Assembly (NCBI RefSeq): GCF_000512585.2 | Contig: NC_089242.1 | Span: 682,001-746,000 of the forward strand | Direction: 5' to 3' | Origin: Kwoniella bestiolae CBS 10118 | Taxonomy: Eukaryota > Basidiomycota > Tremellomycetes > Tremellales > Cryptococcaceae | DNA: 64,000 nt | Shown here: in pieces, positions 42,732 through 53,927 of the stretch | Layout of the letters: every line of letters starts with the position of its first letter | How positions within the stretch are numbered: position 1 is the first letter of the stretch | The notes under the pieces: generated by a model | What the model was told of the DNA's origin: nothing | Databases searched by the model: none | What the model saw: the letters and a program-made list of their open reading frames with translations, nothing else | Position numbers and translations under genes: made by a program

Positions 42732-44080
42732 CTACAATCTAGTGTACAAGAGATAACCCAACAATCCTGCAGCAGCCACGTACTTGGCCCCCACAGCCAA
42801 TCTTTGTTTCCTACCTTCCCACAGTTCACCTTTGGCACCTGCGTCATCGATCGCTTTGACATCATCCTTTGTGAGAACGATATCTCCTACGTCGAGGTAG
42901 CCTTCGAGTCGTTCCTTTCGGGAAGAGGTGGTGACGATGACGGCGCTGTGGTGGGGATAACAATGTGAGTATGAGAAATTGGTGAGAATTTCCAGTGGAA
43001 GGTGACGGGGAAGACAGAGCAAGAAGGAGGTCAGAGGAGGGGAAGGATGAGATGTATCCGAGGGAGAGAGGAGGGGAGAGAGGAGAGGCACGATACGGAA
43101 CAGGGTGGATACGAGATCTCTGGATCACATAGGGACGAGAAACATGTACAGTGAATTTGCATACTCACTCCTTAGCCTTTGACCAAGCCAAAAGCACCTG
43201 CTCAGGCTTAACGTTCAACCTCTTCGCAATCTTCTCAACGGGTTTATCGACCGGACCACCAGGCTTGGAAGTAAGTGGGATCAAGGTGGAGTATCCCTCA
43301 GGTACAATATGTTGGGATGACATGTATTGTAACAAGGGGGTGGTCGATTTGATCACGTAAGGATGAAGGAGGATTTGGTTGACTACTGGTTTGATGGATG
43401 CGGAGGAGAGGAGTTCTTGTAGGTCTTCTTTGGTGAAGCTATAAATGTCCCAAGAAAGCAAACATCAGCCATCAAGTAAAACTATATTCGTATAGATGCA
43501 TAGCACAGAATGGGAGCGATGAAATCGACACGACAGACTCACTTGGATACCCCGATCGACTTTACAAAACCCGACTTCTTCAACTCCTCCATTTTCTTCC
43601 ATGTTCCCTCGATATCACCTTTACACAATCTAGGATGATGGATGAGGTAGAGATCGATATACTCTATACCCAATTTCTTCAAACTCTCTTCGCAAGAGGT
43701 TTTGGGATCTTTGTCATCTACTCCGGACCATTTGGTGGTGATCCAGATATCCTTTCGGGAGAGACCACTTTCCTTGAGTGCTTGGCCTACTTCTTCATCG
43801 TTCCTGTATACTATTGAGGTAGCATATCGTCAATGTATGCAACATTTACCAAACTGAGGAGTATGAGTGATCTGCAGTACCCTTGCGACCACGCACAAGC
43901 ACAAGGTAAGAAAACATGACAAGACGGTGACTCACCCTGAGCAGTATCGAGATGATCAAACCCAACATCAATAGCCTGACCGACCTGTCCCGCACAGACA
44001 TCTTTAGGGATCTTCCATGATCCAAACCCGATAGCAGGGATCTTTCGACCGTCGTTGAGCAAGATATCTTTGAATGGCAT
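42732..44080 (-). CDS. Aldo-keto reductase with C-terminal hydrophobic tail
   Basis: Predicted 298-residue NAD(P)H-dependent aldo-keto reductase, exons 44080-43936, 43810-43543, 43438-43169, 42945-42732 (299 codons). The catalytic tetrad is visible: Asp in FDHLDTAQ, Tyr in VYRNDEEVG, Lys in WITTKW and His in YLIHHP. The barrel continues through GVSNFTKEDLQELL and PVVNQILLHPY. Cofactor-contacting residues are in VIVTTSSRKERLEG. An unusual extra is the final ~20 residues, GAKYVAAAGLLGYLLYTRL, which form a hydrophobic helix ending in a basic residue. This is like a tail anchor for ER or mitochondrial outer membrane; ordinary family members end after the barrel. The gene converges with the AttH-like enzyme across 266 bases, which may or may not be functional linkage. 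Confidence 0.9.
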
Positions 44081-44534
44081 TGTGGGTTGATGGTGTGCTT
44101 TGGCTGAAAAGGGTTGGATGATGGAAAGATGACAGTGTTTCTCTTAATCCTCCCTTTTATCTACGTCAGATTGGAGGTCCCAGCCAGATGAGATTGAGAT
44201 CTGTTGGAATCCTCGATCTCAACAATCTCAATCCATTGTCCTGTGCGTACCCATGCGTTACACACTCCCCCCTCGGCGCCGGATATGACCGTGAATAAGT
44301 GGAGGTTAGTTTTATTCGGTCAGATCCGTTGTACTGTCATGACGCGATCGCAAAGGAAATTATGGAGGCGCCTTCCCTGGACAGTCAAGTAACGATGTGC
44401 TTACAAAACAGCTAGTTGTAGCGGACTGACTTTCAAATTAAGAGATAAATACAGGTCAAGTGAAGGTGCTTGCTTCAAGTGTCCCCGTTGATCGTCCGCG
44501 CAGATCCATAGAGCTAGAGTTACAGTGTCCCACC
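44081..44534. promoter_or_regulatory. Divergent intergenic region
   Basis: These 454 bases separate the reductase (-) from the transporter gene (+). No clear TATA box and no gene are seen. Confidence 0.35.
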
Positions 44535-45825
44535 ATGGAATCCATAGTAGATGTTACCACTACCACCTTCCAGGCTATCTTGGCTGTTTGTGTGGTTTTC
44601 ACTGCTGGGTATGCTTATACCGGCAAACATGCCCCGTATCTGAGCGGTGTAAGTAATATATCTATATGATAAAAGCGAGACGTATGGTTGACCTTTATTT
44701 CAGACTCTAGTACCCTTCGCAAGAACAGTCTTGTTGCCTTCTCTCATCTTCACCACTTTTGCAGGTGCACACGTTCTCTCTGGTCGAGTTCTGCTTCAGC
44801 GTGAGTGACCAAGCCCTCGTCAACCGGATGGATGGGTTGAGACTAACTTCAATATCGATAGTATGGCCGATCGTCATCATCGCCCTTCTCACCCATATAT
44901 CATCTTTGGCCCTCTCTCTTCTCGCTACGAGATACGCAAAGGCTCCGGGGTGGATGGCAGAGTCATTGACCAACAACAAGTAAGTCTTCATGTCTATCTT
45001 CCAAGTGTACCCGTTAATAAACCCACAGCAACGGCTCATACCCCCTCTTACTGCTCTACTCTCTCTACCCGGTAGGATGGGGCCGTGTTCTCGACCATCT
45101 TCGATGGAGGTCGATGGACACCATCAGTACAGTCATCGAACGAGCAAGCGTGTACATCCTCGTTAACCTGGTGATCACCGAGGCAGCAAGGTGAGTTCCA
45201 CATATCCCAGAATGAGGCTAACAGAAGTAGGATCATTTTCGCGCCTTTCATCGCTACCAGGCACTCCCATCTCGAGACGGACATCATCGACGAACCCCTG
45301 TCTGATTCTGATACACCCAATGAGATAGTGGAAGACGACGAAGACGTAGATGAACGAACACCTTTAGTAGGTTTCAAGCGAAATATCAGATCTACCCATT
45401 CCCTTCTCGCTAAGACCCGCTCACCAATATTCATCGCTACGGTCCTGGGATTACTCGTCGGATTGATCAAGCCCGTACAGAGGTTTATTGTGGGTGCAGA
45501 CGAGGGAGACACATGGTTATGGGGTAGTGTGGGCTTGGCACTCAGATTTTTGGGAGGTGCTTTTGCGTTAGTCGAGATTATTGGGATCGGTGCGGGTATC
45601 AGAGCAGGAGAGAAACATGTGTAAGCTACTTGAATCTGATCTTTCACTAGGATTGCAGCTGATAGTATGAATAGTGATCCCGAGTACAAGACTCCGCCTA
45701 CCCTTGGTACTGTGCTTACCTTGGTAGCTTGGAGGTTCATCGCCATACCCGCTGTGGTCTTATCGGTGGTATATGGATTCCGAAAGATCCCCTCTACCAA
45801 GGCTTACTTACAAGATCCTACCTTC
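44535..45825 (+). CDS. Auxin-efflux-carrier family membrane transporter (3' end continues in frame into next gene)
   Basis: Predicted PIN-like AEC transporter. Exons 44535-44648, 44704-44800, 44862-44979, 45029-45190, 45231-45620, 45666-45825 give 347 codons. Transmembrane segments include FQAILAVCVVFTAGYAY, LVPFARTVLLPSLIF, WPIVIIALLTHISSLAL, SVYILVNLVITEAA and, after an acidic loop (EIVEDDEDVDERTPL), SPIFIATVLGLLVGLIKP, LRFLGGAFALVEIIGIG and FIAIPAVVLSVVYGF. The LIKP with a following GG is typical of the second AEC half. The sixth exon ends KAYLQDPTF at a GTAAGT donor. Splicing to 45886 continues SFVLALTSITPPVLP and TTLINALPLSIALAI, which resemble the last AEC helices, and then runs in frame into a mitochondrial carrier. 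Whether transcription stops between them cannot be told. Fungal relatives sit in ER or plasma membrane. The fifth exon might instead begin at 45261. Confidence 0.72.
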
Positions 45826-45852
45826 GTAAGTTCAAGGTCACCTCAGTCTGCG

Positions 45853-47319
45853 ATGACCACCCCGACTAATGAATTTTGGGAACAGTCCTTCGTCCTAGCC
45901 CTCACATCTATAACACCCCCAGTCCTCCCCTCCAAGCTCGATCCCTATCAATCCTCAGTCCTATTCTCGACGTTCTACACAACCCTCATCAATGCTTTGC
46001 CCCTCTCAATCGCCCTAGCAATTTCCGGAAGAGGTGTATCCACCCATATCGATTTCGACCTGCTCAAAGCTCTCAAATCAGCTGGTGGAGGTGGATTGGC
46101 AGGTGCTGCTGCCATGGTGGTTCAAGTACTCACCTTGATGCCTATGAGGACAATTATGAATTATCAGTATAGGTATGGAGGAAGCTTGAAAAATGCTACC
46201 AAGACATTATGGGATGATGGGGGATTTAAGAGGTATTACGCTGGACTGGCTGCTGCTTTGTACGTTTACCCCTCCACTCCTCATAGCCTGCATCCGAACC
46301 CGTACAACTCATCATTGGACACACCCGGTATGCTAATGGGAGACATGTCGTCTCGATTACAGGTTCCAAGGCCCCCTATCTCGATTCGGAGATACAGCCG
46401 CCAACGCCGGTATCCTCGCTTTGCTCGAATCGTTCACTTGGCCCGTACTAATCAAGACCATCGCTGCAAGTGTCGCATCAGCATGTTTCAGGATGACCCT
46501 GACGCCCATCGATACACTCAAGACTACGCAACAGACCCAGGGAGGAGGAGCGGGGATGCAGCTTTTGAAACAGAGGATTAGGGATAAAGGTATAGCCAGT
46601 TTGTGGTACGGTGCGCTGGCTACTGCTGCTGCTACTTTTGTTGGGCACTGTGAGTGTTGAACAGCCTTTGATCCAGTGGGAGACAAGAATCCCTGCTGAC
46701 TTGCTTGTTTATTTCATAGATCCTTGGTTCGGTGTAAGTCTTAATTAAGCAAAGCGTAGTATCTTGAAATCTTGAAGATGAACTGATGCTTGCCGGTATA
46801 TCAGACATATAACTGGTTATCCGCCGTTCTGCCTCCTCCTCATAACTTCATTCAACAACTTGCTGTGAGTCGTTGCACCCTCCTTCCTCTCTTCAAGACA
46901 AAATTACATACTAAGGATGATGTTCCCTTAGCGTCAAGCATTCATTGGTTTCTCCGCATCGGTAGTCTCAGACACCGCAAGTAACAGTCTCAGAGTAGTC
47001 AAGACTTACAGACAAGTCCACGAAGGTGATGTAGGATATTGTAAGTGACGTTCATCCTACTTTCGTGCCTCATCCTGGTTCCGAGCTGAACATCTGGAGG
47101 TCTGCTTAGTAACCGCTGCCAAGGAGATTGTAGCCTCCGAAGGACTTTTAGGTCTGTTCGGTAGAGGTCTTCCTACCAGACTACTTACAAACGGTCTTCA
47201 GGGATTATTATTCAGTATCTTATGGAAACTGTTTGCTGATCTGTGAGTGACTTCAAGCTGGAGGAAGAGGGCCCATACTGATGATGTCTTCTCATAGGAT
47301 TGCCGGAAACGGGAAGTAA
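45853..47319 (+). CDS. Mitochondrial carrier family protein
   Basis: Predicted 343-residue solute carrier if started at ATG 45853. Exons: 45853-46259, 46363-46649, 46720-46733, 46805-46864, 46932-47040, 47110-47242, 47298-47319 (344 codons). Landmarks: GGLAGAAAMVVQVLTLMPMRTIM, GGFKRYYAGLAAALFQGPLSRFGDTAANAG, the clear carrier signature TLTPIDTLKTTQQ followed by GIASLWYGALA, and a third repeat, GFSASVVSDTASNSLRVVKTYRQ...EGLLGLFGRGLPTRLL. Repeats one and three have diverged PxD motifs, as in a known group of fungal orphan carriers related to yeast YFR045W. One exon is 14 nt. Exon 1 is in frame with the upstream AEC transporter: spliced 45825-45886, the two would form one 679-residue fusion. The substrate is unknown. 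Confidence 0.78.
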
Positions 47320-47794
47320 ATTGATTTAAACCGGAATAGACGGAATGGTCTTCATATGTTTGATCTAGAGGCGGATGCCATATATCTCACCTCCAAGAAC
47401 GCACACCTATGCACATGCATTCGAATGTTTGATCTCAGACTGTAAGCCAAAAAGATAACTACAGCACCCGGAATTCCCAAGTCGTCCCCGACCTTGGTAC
47501 TGACCGAGCGATATTCAACTTGACTTTGCAGAGCTAACGGAATGCGGTATTTTATGAGTTCTGTGGCCGTAGATGGAGATCATGTTTTTTGAACAGAATA
47601 ATTTCCGAGTGGAGTATCAAGATGACAATCTCTGCATCTCCACCCCAAATTATATACTGTACCACCAAGTTCAAAGACTAGAAACTTTAGAAACTAGAAA
47701 TCACCTGCAATAAAACGCTTCCTCGCCCGTTCCTTCCCCAATATCCCACTTCCGCCTGGTCATCGAGCTCATGGTTTTCCCTTCTGATCCCGGT
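47320..47794. other. Convergent intergenic region
   Basis: These 475 bases lie between the 3' ends of the carrier gene (+) and the permease gene (-). No gene is seen. Confidence 0.45.
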
Positions 47795-50700
47795 TCATAC
47801 CCTAGGGATAGGTTCCGACAGCGCCTGGTCCGCCGAAACGTCTCTCCTCGTTAGATCATCATAAGGTGATTTATCTTCCTCCGAGGCCGTTTCATCGAGA
47901 TTATCAATCTCTTTCTTGTTCGCGTCGATCCGTCTATACCCATAATAACATACATTCAGCACGAGAGCAGCCCGCAGACTGATGAGCCTTAACTCACTCT
48001 TGTCGCTTTTCAAGGAAGAGTACCAGCAAGATAACAGGGATGGCAGCTGCGTACATGCTTGTGGCGTATTCTGCGTAGTCTGGTCAGCTGCATGTTCACT
48101 TTAGGTAAGTGAGTGCAAGAGTCATTTACTCCATCCAATCTTGTAAGTTGGAGCCTCTACGTTTCCTGTCAGCTCAACTCCTATATCCGAAAGCCGGAAG
48201 TGGGATGGGTGTAGGTACTTACGTTTAGCTGGCCATACTTTCAATGGCATACCGGCACTACGATATGCCACACATATATATTCAGTCTATAGCTCGCACA
48301 GCAATGAGAGACTCAGCTCACGTGATTGCATAGTAGGTGGTGACAAACGCAGCTATTATAGCTGATCTCTCTTCGGCGCTGTGTTTGGCAATTTGACCAA
48401 CCCAAGCTACAAATCTGCGCGAGCATCATCGCATCATGACGGTCATTATCAGCCCTGAGGATTATCGACAGAAGGGTGAAGTACGGGAAGATAGATTTGG
48501 ACTTACAGATTCGCTCCGGGAGCAGAAAAGTTGATCAACATGAAACTTGCCATCTTGACTCCGTCCGGCACGTGCCACTGACGTTCCGAGAATCTCACTT
48601 AGCATTCCGTCAAAGCGGTTGTTTGGTATTTTGGAGATTGTACTCACTCCTGCTAGAACACCTGCCCAGACCAAACCATTGGCGGCTCCAAACAGTACTG
48701 GTAACACATGCCAGGTCAGCTTATCTTTGTGGGTATGACGAAGCAAGCTACGCACAGAATGGCCATCTAGTCTGGAATCTATCTGATACCGTCAAGACTA
48801 TCAAGAGAGATACAATGTTGATCTGTTCGGATGGGTCCGTTTATTTCATTTTTATTTCATTAGCCTCATTGTAAGTGTTTCACCTATCTCTTTGATATCC
48901 ACTCACACAACTACAGGCGATCGGGATTGTGCTGCGATCGAGTGATACAGGTCAGTACTCCACGATACTCAGTAACTCTTGTCAAACCAGCGCTCGGCTT
49001 TGCAATGTCGATACGATACCATGCTCACTTGATTTGAGAGACCCTGTCATGCAAAACCGGATCAGCGAATCTTGCGAATGACATTTGAGGATATTTTGTG
49101 AGATATGGTACACTGTACTCACGTATACCTGGCATGTCCACTGGCATTTTTTAGACTTTTCAACCAAAGATTGAAATAACCATTACCCGTTGCGCCCTGA
49201 CAATAGATGCTATAGTCCCCCGGGGCAAGGATCAGTCTCATCCCCTGATTCCTACTGCGCTGCCCATAACCTAACTTACGTATACCCTGCCCATATTGCC
49301 TGAGAGCACTGTTAGCGGGTTTGGACTTCTTCGGGAACGGATAACAGGATGTTTGCACTCACCCAGTTCTGTGGTCTTGTGATCAATGATCGAGCTGTCT
49401 TCCAAGACCATCCAACAGGTAACGCTCTACCTTGATTTCCCATTCTTCTGAGGCCCGTCTCGACATGGTCGGGGGTAAGCCATCTTGACAACGGGTTGGG
49501 ACGATTGGGATAATCTGGACAACCGATGTAGCCCCATCCTGCCACTGCTACTGTGATACAGGCATTGACGACGAATAGCTATATCAAAGCGACGTTATCA
49601 GCTCTGACTATGGACAACCTCAGAAGGAAGAGGTGACATACCCATTGCCAGCCTGAATGTGGCATCGACCTCGGTCAGCTCGATCACTATTCCTTGGTAA
49701 TGACGACTTACCAGCAAGTCCGTGATGCCCGTTCCTATGGCCAGCAAAGTAAGCAATGGATTCAGTATGAGGTGGCTGGGGGAAGAGACCTACAAGTTGG
49801 TGTACAGAGCAGCTTGAAGAGCTCCAGCAAAGATACCACCCAAATAAGTGAAACTTTGGAAGATGGCTAATCTCAGGCCAATTTCCGCTGGAGTATACCA
49901 ACTCAAAAGAAGGATCATAGCTTGGAGAGTTCTGAGTCAACATTCGTGTCTCTTCTGGATGGATGATTCCGTGAACTTACTGCCTGGCCACTGGGAGTCA
50001 GATATGTCAGCCAGTGCTCATTCGGATAAAGTACACACGACAACTTACAGCTGTACCTTCACAGAAGCCTATCAAAAATCGTACGCCGTCTGGGAAGGAC
50101 AAAGTGATTATCAGTCTTATCTGTTCTTGTCATTGGGTTGGGATGACTTACAAACGGTTTTAGCATTTTTGGCAGCTGCCAAAACCCCAGTCAGAATACC
50201 CCAGATCACTATTGGATGTCACACAGGGATTAGTACGCTTTCTGACTTGGGACGGATTATGACGTGGGTGAAGCCTACGCTCAAGGGTTGGAAGCCAGAG
50301 ACTCGGTCTGATCACGCTGTTGATAACGTATGAAGAGATGGGGATGACAATCAAATAGCCGATATTGAAGTATGTTGTAAAGAAATTCAACTCATTTCCG
50401 TAGAGGGACAGCTAAGTTTTCAGACAATCAATGGTCGGAATCGACACCAACAGTCATATCGCTTGCCTCGCCACCATTTGACTTACATCTTCTTTCATAC
50501 CACTGACTGAAAGAAGGGGATGAAATTGATCTAGTCAGCCAGTGAACCCTTTGGAAGTCCAACGTAAGCTTACCATATGCATTGCTGATGTTCTGTTGAT
50601 CAAGATACTTCACGATAGCCGATAGGGATAAATCTGATGAAAAAGCAAGTCAGACTATCAGCCTTCATGTCTCTTGCGCGCTGTGGAGTTGCTGGCTATA

Positions 50701-50829
50701 CCTGGACTTACAGGACATAAAGAAAATATCCAATCTTCTTACCAATACTCGCTCTTTACGTTTCTCCTCAGACCACGATGGGTCGTTGAGGAAGATCTGT
50801 CCTTTGATGGTTTGATATACCTTTGACAT
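47795..50829 (-). CDS. Dal5-family MFS permease (allantoate/sulfonate type)
   Basis: Predicted 12-span major-facilitator permease of the anion:cation symporter (Dal5/Soa1/Tna1) family, spread over about twenty short exons. Landmarks in order: KYLDQQNISNAY with VSGMKED; GNELNFFTTYFNIGYLI; RPSLWLP with ELIWGILTGVLAAAKNA; VRFLIGFCEGTAWPG, which needs a 10-nt exon; LLLSWYTPAEIGLR; FTYLGGIFAGALQAAL. Then come NLNGHHGLAGWQW, LFVVNACITVAVAGWGY and a large loop ending DHVETGLRRMG. The second half has NTIPIACS, TVSDRFQTRWPFC, GLVWAGVL, PDGVKMASFMLINFSAPGAN, AKHSAEERSAIIAAFVTTYYA, KEAPTYKIGW and SMYAAAIPVILLVLFLEKRQ. The C-terminus is acidic and lacks the usual FRY end. It lies divergent to a TauD dioxygenase, which points to sulfonate or related organic anion uptake. 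Start is the first ATG; exon 1 is 50829-50712. Confidence 0.85.
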
Positions 50830-50932
50830 GGTATGTATCCTAATACCGATGGATGTTGCACAGTGAGTATGGCTCAGATTCTCCAGTGGGGCAGGTGAGG
50901 TTGTGCGACCACCAATGAAAGACTATCATTAC

Positions 50933-50939
50933 ATATATA
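50933..50939 (-). promoter_or_regulatory. TATA box for the permease gene
   Basis: On the minus strand a CTATATATG sequence lies about 105 bases upstream of the permease ATG at 50829. Confidence 0.45.
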
Positions 50940-51593
50940 GCGTTCTTGCACGTTCCCTGCTTTCTGAACTCTTTTCACAACTCCTAGTAGAATCGCTCTT
51001 CTGCCTATTGCAAACTCTGCGCAATCACGACTTGTCCATACCAGAGCAGTGAATTTGCCTTGACAAGTAGATCGTCCCGCAAAATATTAGCCACTTGTGA
51101 AAATACGCCATAAGACGCACAGATGATCTAATCATCGGAGATTTCCGACCCGAGCGAAGAATTGACCGTGCTGCCGTTTATCAGGCAAGAGTCTACCTTG
51201 CGATATACTAGTATTTACAGCCAAGAGAATGAAGGTCATCTTCGGTTCGGACAGCGGGTGGCTGTCTTCCATGGGAATTGACATGACAAAGAAGGTACAG
51301 GAAAATGAGTGAAATGTATTATCGCAAATGACGAGATCATTATTTTGTGCCTTAGTTTTGACAGTTGCCACTAATGCTCATGGAGGTGGCGTGATCATTG
51401 ATAATGCATCGACAGACGTCCCGAAGTCCATCAACAGGTTGAGCCGAATAGAAATCACGATTGTTTGCGCAATCGCTGTAGAAAAGTGCGGAAATGGCTT
51501 GAAATATTGCATATCGTTGCTCAAAGAGTTTGATGTTCGACCGAAAAGCCATCCTCGGATATCGGTGATCTGCGAGATGACTCTTACAGAACC

Positions 51594-51602
51594 CATATAT
51601 AT
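51594..51602 (+). promoter_or_regulatory. TATA box for the dioxygenase gene
   Basis: A CATATATAT run lies about 90 bases before the ATG at 51690. Confidence 0.45.
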
Positions 51603-51689
51603 CGTTTACAGTAGTACTGGCTGAGGGTGACTGTAGGACACCTCTTCATCCCCAGACCTATTCGTTGTATCATAGCAATAACCATCCAG

Positions 51690-53544
51690 ATGAGCTACAC
51701 CACCACTACGGTCGAGCACCTCCCATCAAAGGAGGAAATCACTACCAGGGTATCCAGACTGAGGCTTGTAGGTGACCATGAGCCTGAGGTTCACAACAAC
51801 GGAGAAGAGCAACGACCCGTAAGAGAGGACATCGGCTTGACGACCAAGACTGTCGCTGACGCTCTGATGCTTTCGAAGGGCCCTAAATACCCTGCCTATC
51901 TACCAGTGTGGGACAAAACGAAATTCCCAGATTGGGAGGAAGTACCATACGTCGATCCTGGATCAAGAGCTACCAGCGATAAGAGAAATCTTTTCTTACC
52001 TGGATCTACACATAGACAGATCACACCTGCTATAGGTGAGGAGATCGAGGTACGCTGGCTCATCAACAGGAAAAGCGGTATCGATGGCTGACAAATTGAC
52101 AGGGGGTACAACTTTCGCAACTCGATTCTAAAGGTTTGGATGACCTCGCTCTGCTGGCTGCTGAGAGGGGACTACTGGTTTTCAGAAAACAAGATTTCAA
52201 GGTGAGAGCTTCCAAAATGATGATTCTTGGCTTGGAAGTGTCGCTAAAGTATGAAATCCGATTTAGGATATCGGTCCAGAGAAACAACTGGAGATAGTGC
52301 GACATTTCGGTAGACTCCATATTCATCCTGTGAGTCCACGATCCCATTTCCACCAAAAGCTTTATTAGCTGACTTATGACCACGTAGACTATGGTATGTC
52401 CTCTGAGTTCCTGGTCCAACAAGTCTCACAACTGAACTACCTGTTGATGTGCAGGGACACCCAGAAGGATACCCCGAGGTGAGTCTTTAGCCCATCACCT
52501 CGGCTCGGTCTCACTGACGCTCGTCAATCAGATGCACGTAGTCTATCGAGATCCTAAAGATAGTACAATTTCGTAAGCCCCAATACCAATCACCATAGTG
52601 GTCATCGAAGTGGCAGTGATCGATTTTCTGACCAAAATACCTTCAGACGATATGTGAAACCGAACGAGGTCCAAAAAATCAGCTCTGTCTCATGGCATGC
52701 AGACCACGTCGCCGAAATCCAACCTCCTGGAATAACCTTTTTCTTTGCCTTGGAAGCGCCACCTGTAAGCTCTATCATACTTACCTCACCTTGACCCTTC
52801 GGTCGATTGTTGACATCGTTTATAGGCTGGAGGAGACACCATCTTCGCATCTGCCACTGAAGCCTACAACAGAGTAAGTTAAGTCCATTTGCAGGAACAT
52901 CGCGGCTCAGAGGTTGATCAGTGCTCTTGTAGCTCTCCGACGAATTCAAGAAACGACTCGAAGGTCTGCTAGTAGTACACACCAACAAAGATATGCTAGC
53001 TCATTCAGAAGCCAGCGGCGGACCAGTGAGATTCTCGCCTAAAGAGACATTACATCCCCTAGGTGAGCCATTCTCCATCTTTTCCATTGGTAAACTTATG
53101 TTCTGATAATTTGAGGTTGATCCTAGTTCGGACTCACCCCGTTACTGGAGAGAAGATCTTAGCTATCCACGGTGGTCATGCTACGAGAATATATGGGTAT
53201 AAGCAGGAAGAGTCAGATTATCTGTTCAACTTCCTTTTGGACGTTTTGGCCAAAGGTCACGATTTCCAGAGTGAGTCAACCTTCATCCTAAGCCAAGAAG
53301 AGTATAAATGCTGATTCGTTTGGGGGATAGCTCGAGTCCATTATGAAGAAGGGACCGTGGCGGTATGGGATAAGTGAGTGATCATCTTTGTCCACAATGA
53401 CGAAGGCGGTTTATACTGACAATGAGGCAATGTCACCCACGCTTCTGTAGCCGAACGGTCATTCATTCAGCTTTATACGATTTCAAAGGCGACGAACGAC
53501 GACATGTAGTTAGAATCGCAGCGATGGCCGATAAGCCCAAGTAG
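51690..53544 (+). CDS. TauD-type Fe(II)/2-oxoglutarate dioxygenase (sulfonate dioxygenase-like)
   Basis: Predicted 389-residue enzyme. TauD/Jlp1 relatives hydroxylate a sulfonate such as taurine, releasing sulfite for sulfur assimilation. Twelve exons: 51690-52049, 52103-52201, 52267-52329, 52388-52393, 52455-52478, 52532-52572, 52647-52764, 52826-52873, 52933-53062, 53127-53270, 53331-53373, 53451-53544, exactly 390 codons. The iron-binding triad is HxD in VSWHADHVAE and His in NRTVIHSAL; the 2-oxoglutarate-binding Arg is in RRHVVRIAAM. Other family landmarks: GLLVFRKQDF, HFGRLHIHPTMGHPEGYPE, ALEAPPAGGDTIFASA, LVRTHPVTGEKILAIHGGHATRI. The fourth exon is only 6 nt (Thr-Met). An N-terminal ~60-residue acidic extension is usual in fungal members. 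It faces the permease gene across a shared promoter. Confidence 0.9.
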
Positions 53545-53927
53545 GGTCTCACAATACAGTGTGAGAGTCAATACGATTCCGAATGTAATGTAACGCACCG
53601 AAGAACCCAGGAATGCATGTAGAAATGTCCGTTTCATTGGGTCTGCCCTCGGTCGCCTCATGACGTTGTGCCGTGGCGATGCTATCGTTCTATGACGATA
53701 TCGACAAAGCACTGCGATCCCTTGTCATGCTATCGTCCTTTGTTCCCTAGAAGTCCAGCAGCTCGAATTGACAGTCCTGCTGAGCTTGATGCACTGTACC
53801 GTATAAGCTCTGACCTGAATTACGCTGAGCCAGATCCGTGTCTGCCAAACACATTTGCCACCACATATTGTTTTCGACTTTGCAATACCTCTAATCATCT
53901 TGTCATGACCAACTTCCATCATACATC
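53545..53927. other. Intergenic region
   Basis: These 383 bases lie between the dioxygenase stop and the RS-repeat gene. No gene is seen. Confidence 0.4.

Larger units (their letters stand above)
50830..51689. promoter_or_regulatory. Shared divergent promoter of the permease/dioxygenase pair
   Basis: These 860 bases separate divergent starts at 50829 (-) and 51690 (+). They contain TATA elements on each side, at 50933-50939 and 51594-51602. Co-regulation, for example by sulfur limitation, is an inference from the arrangement. Open frames near 51130-51620 do not resemble genes. Confidence 0.45.

Noticed and set aside
51132..51624. Open frames on both strands in the permease/dioxygenase gap
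   Set aside because: They overlap on opposite strands, show no domain features, and lie in the shared promoter between two TATA elements.
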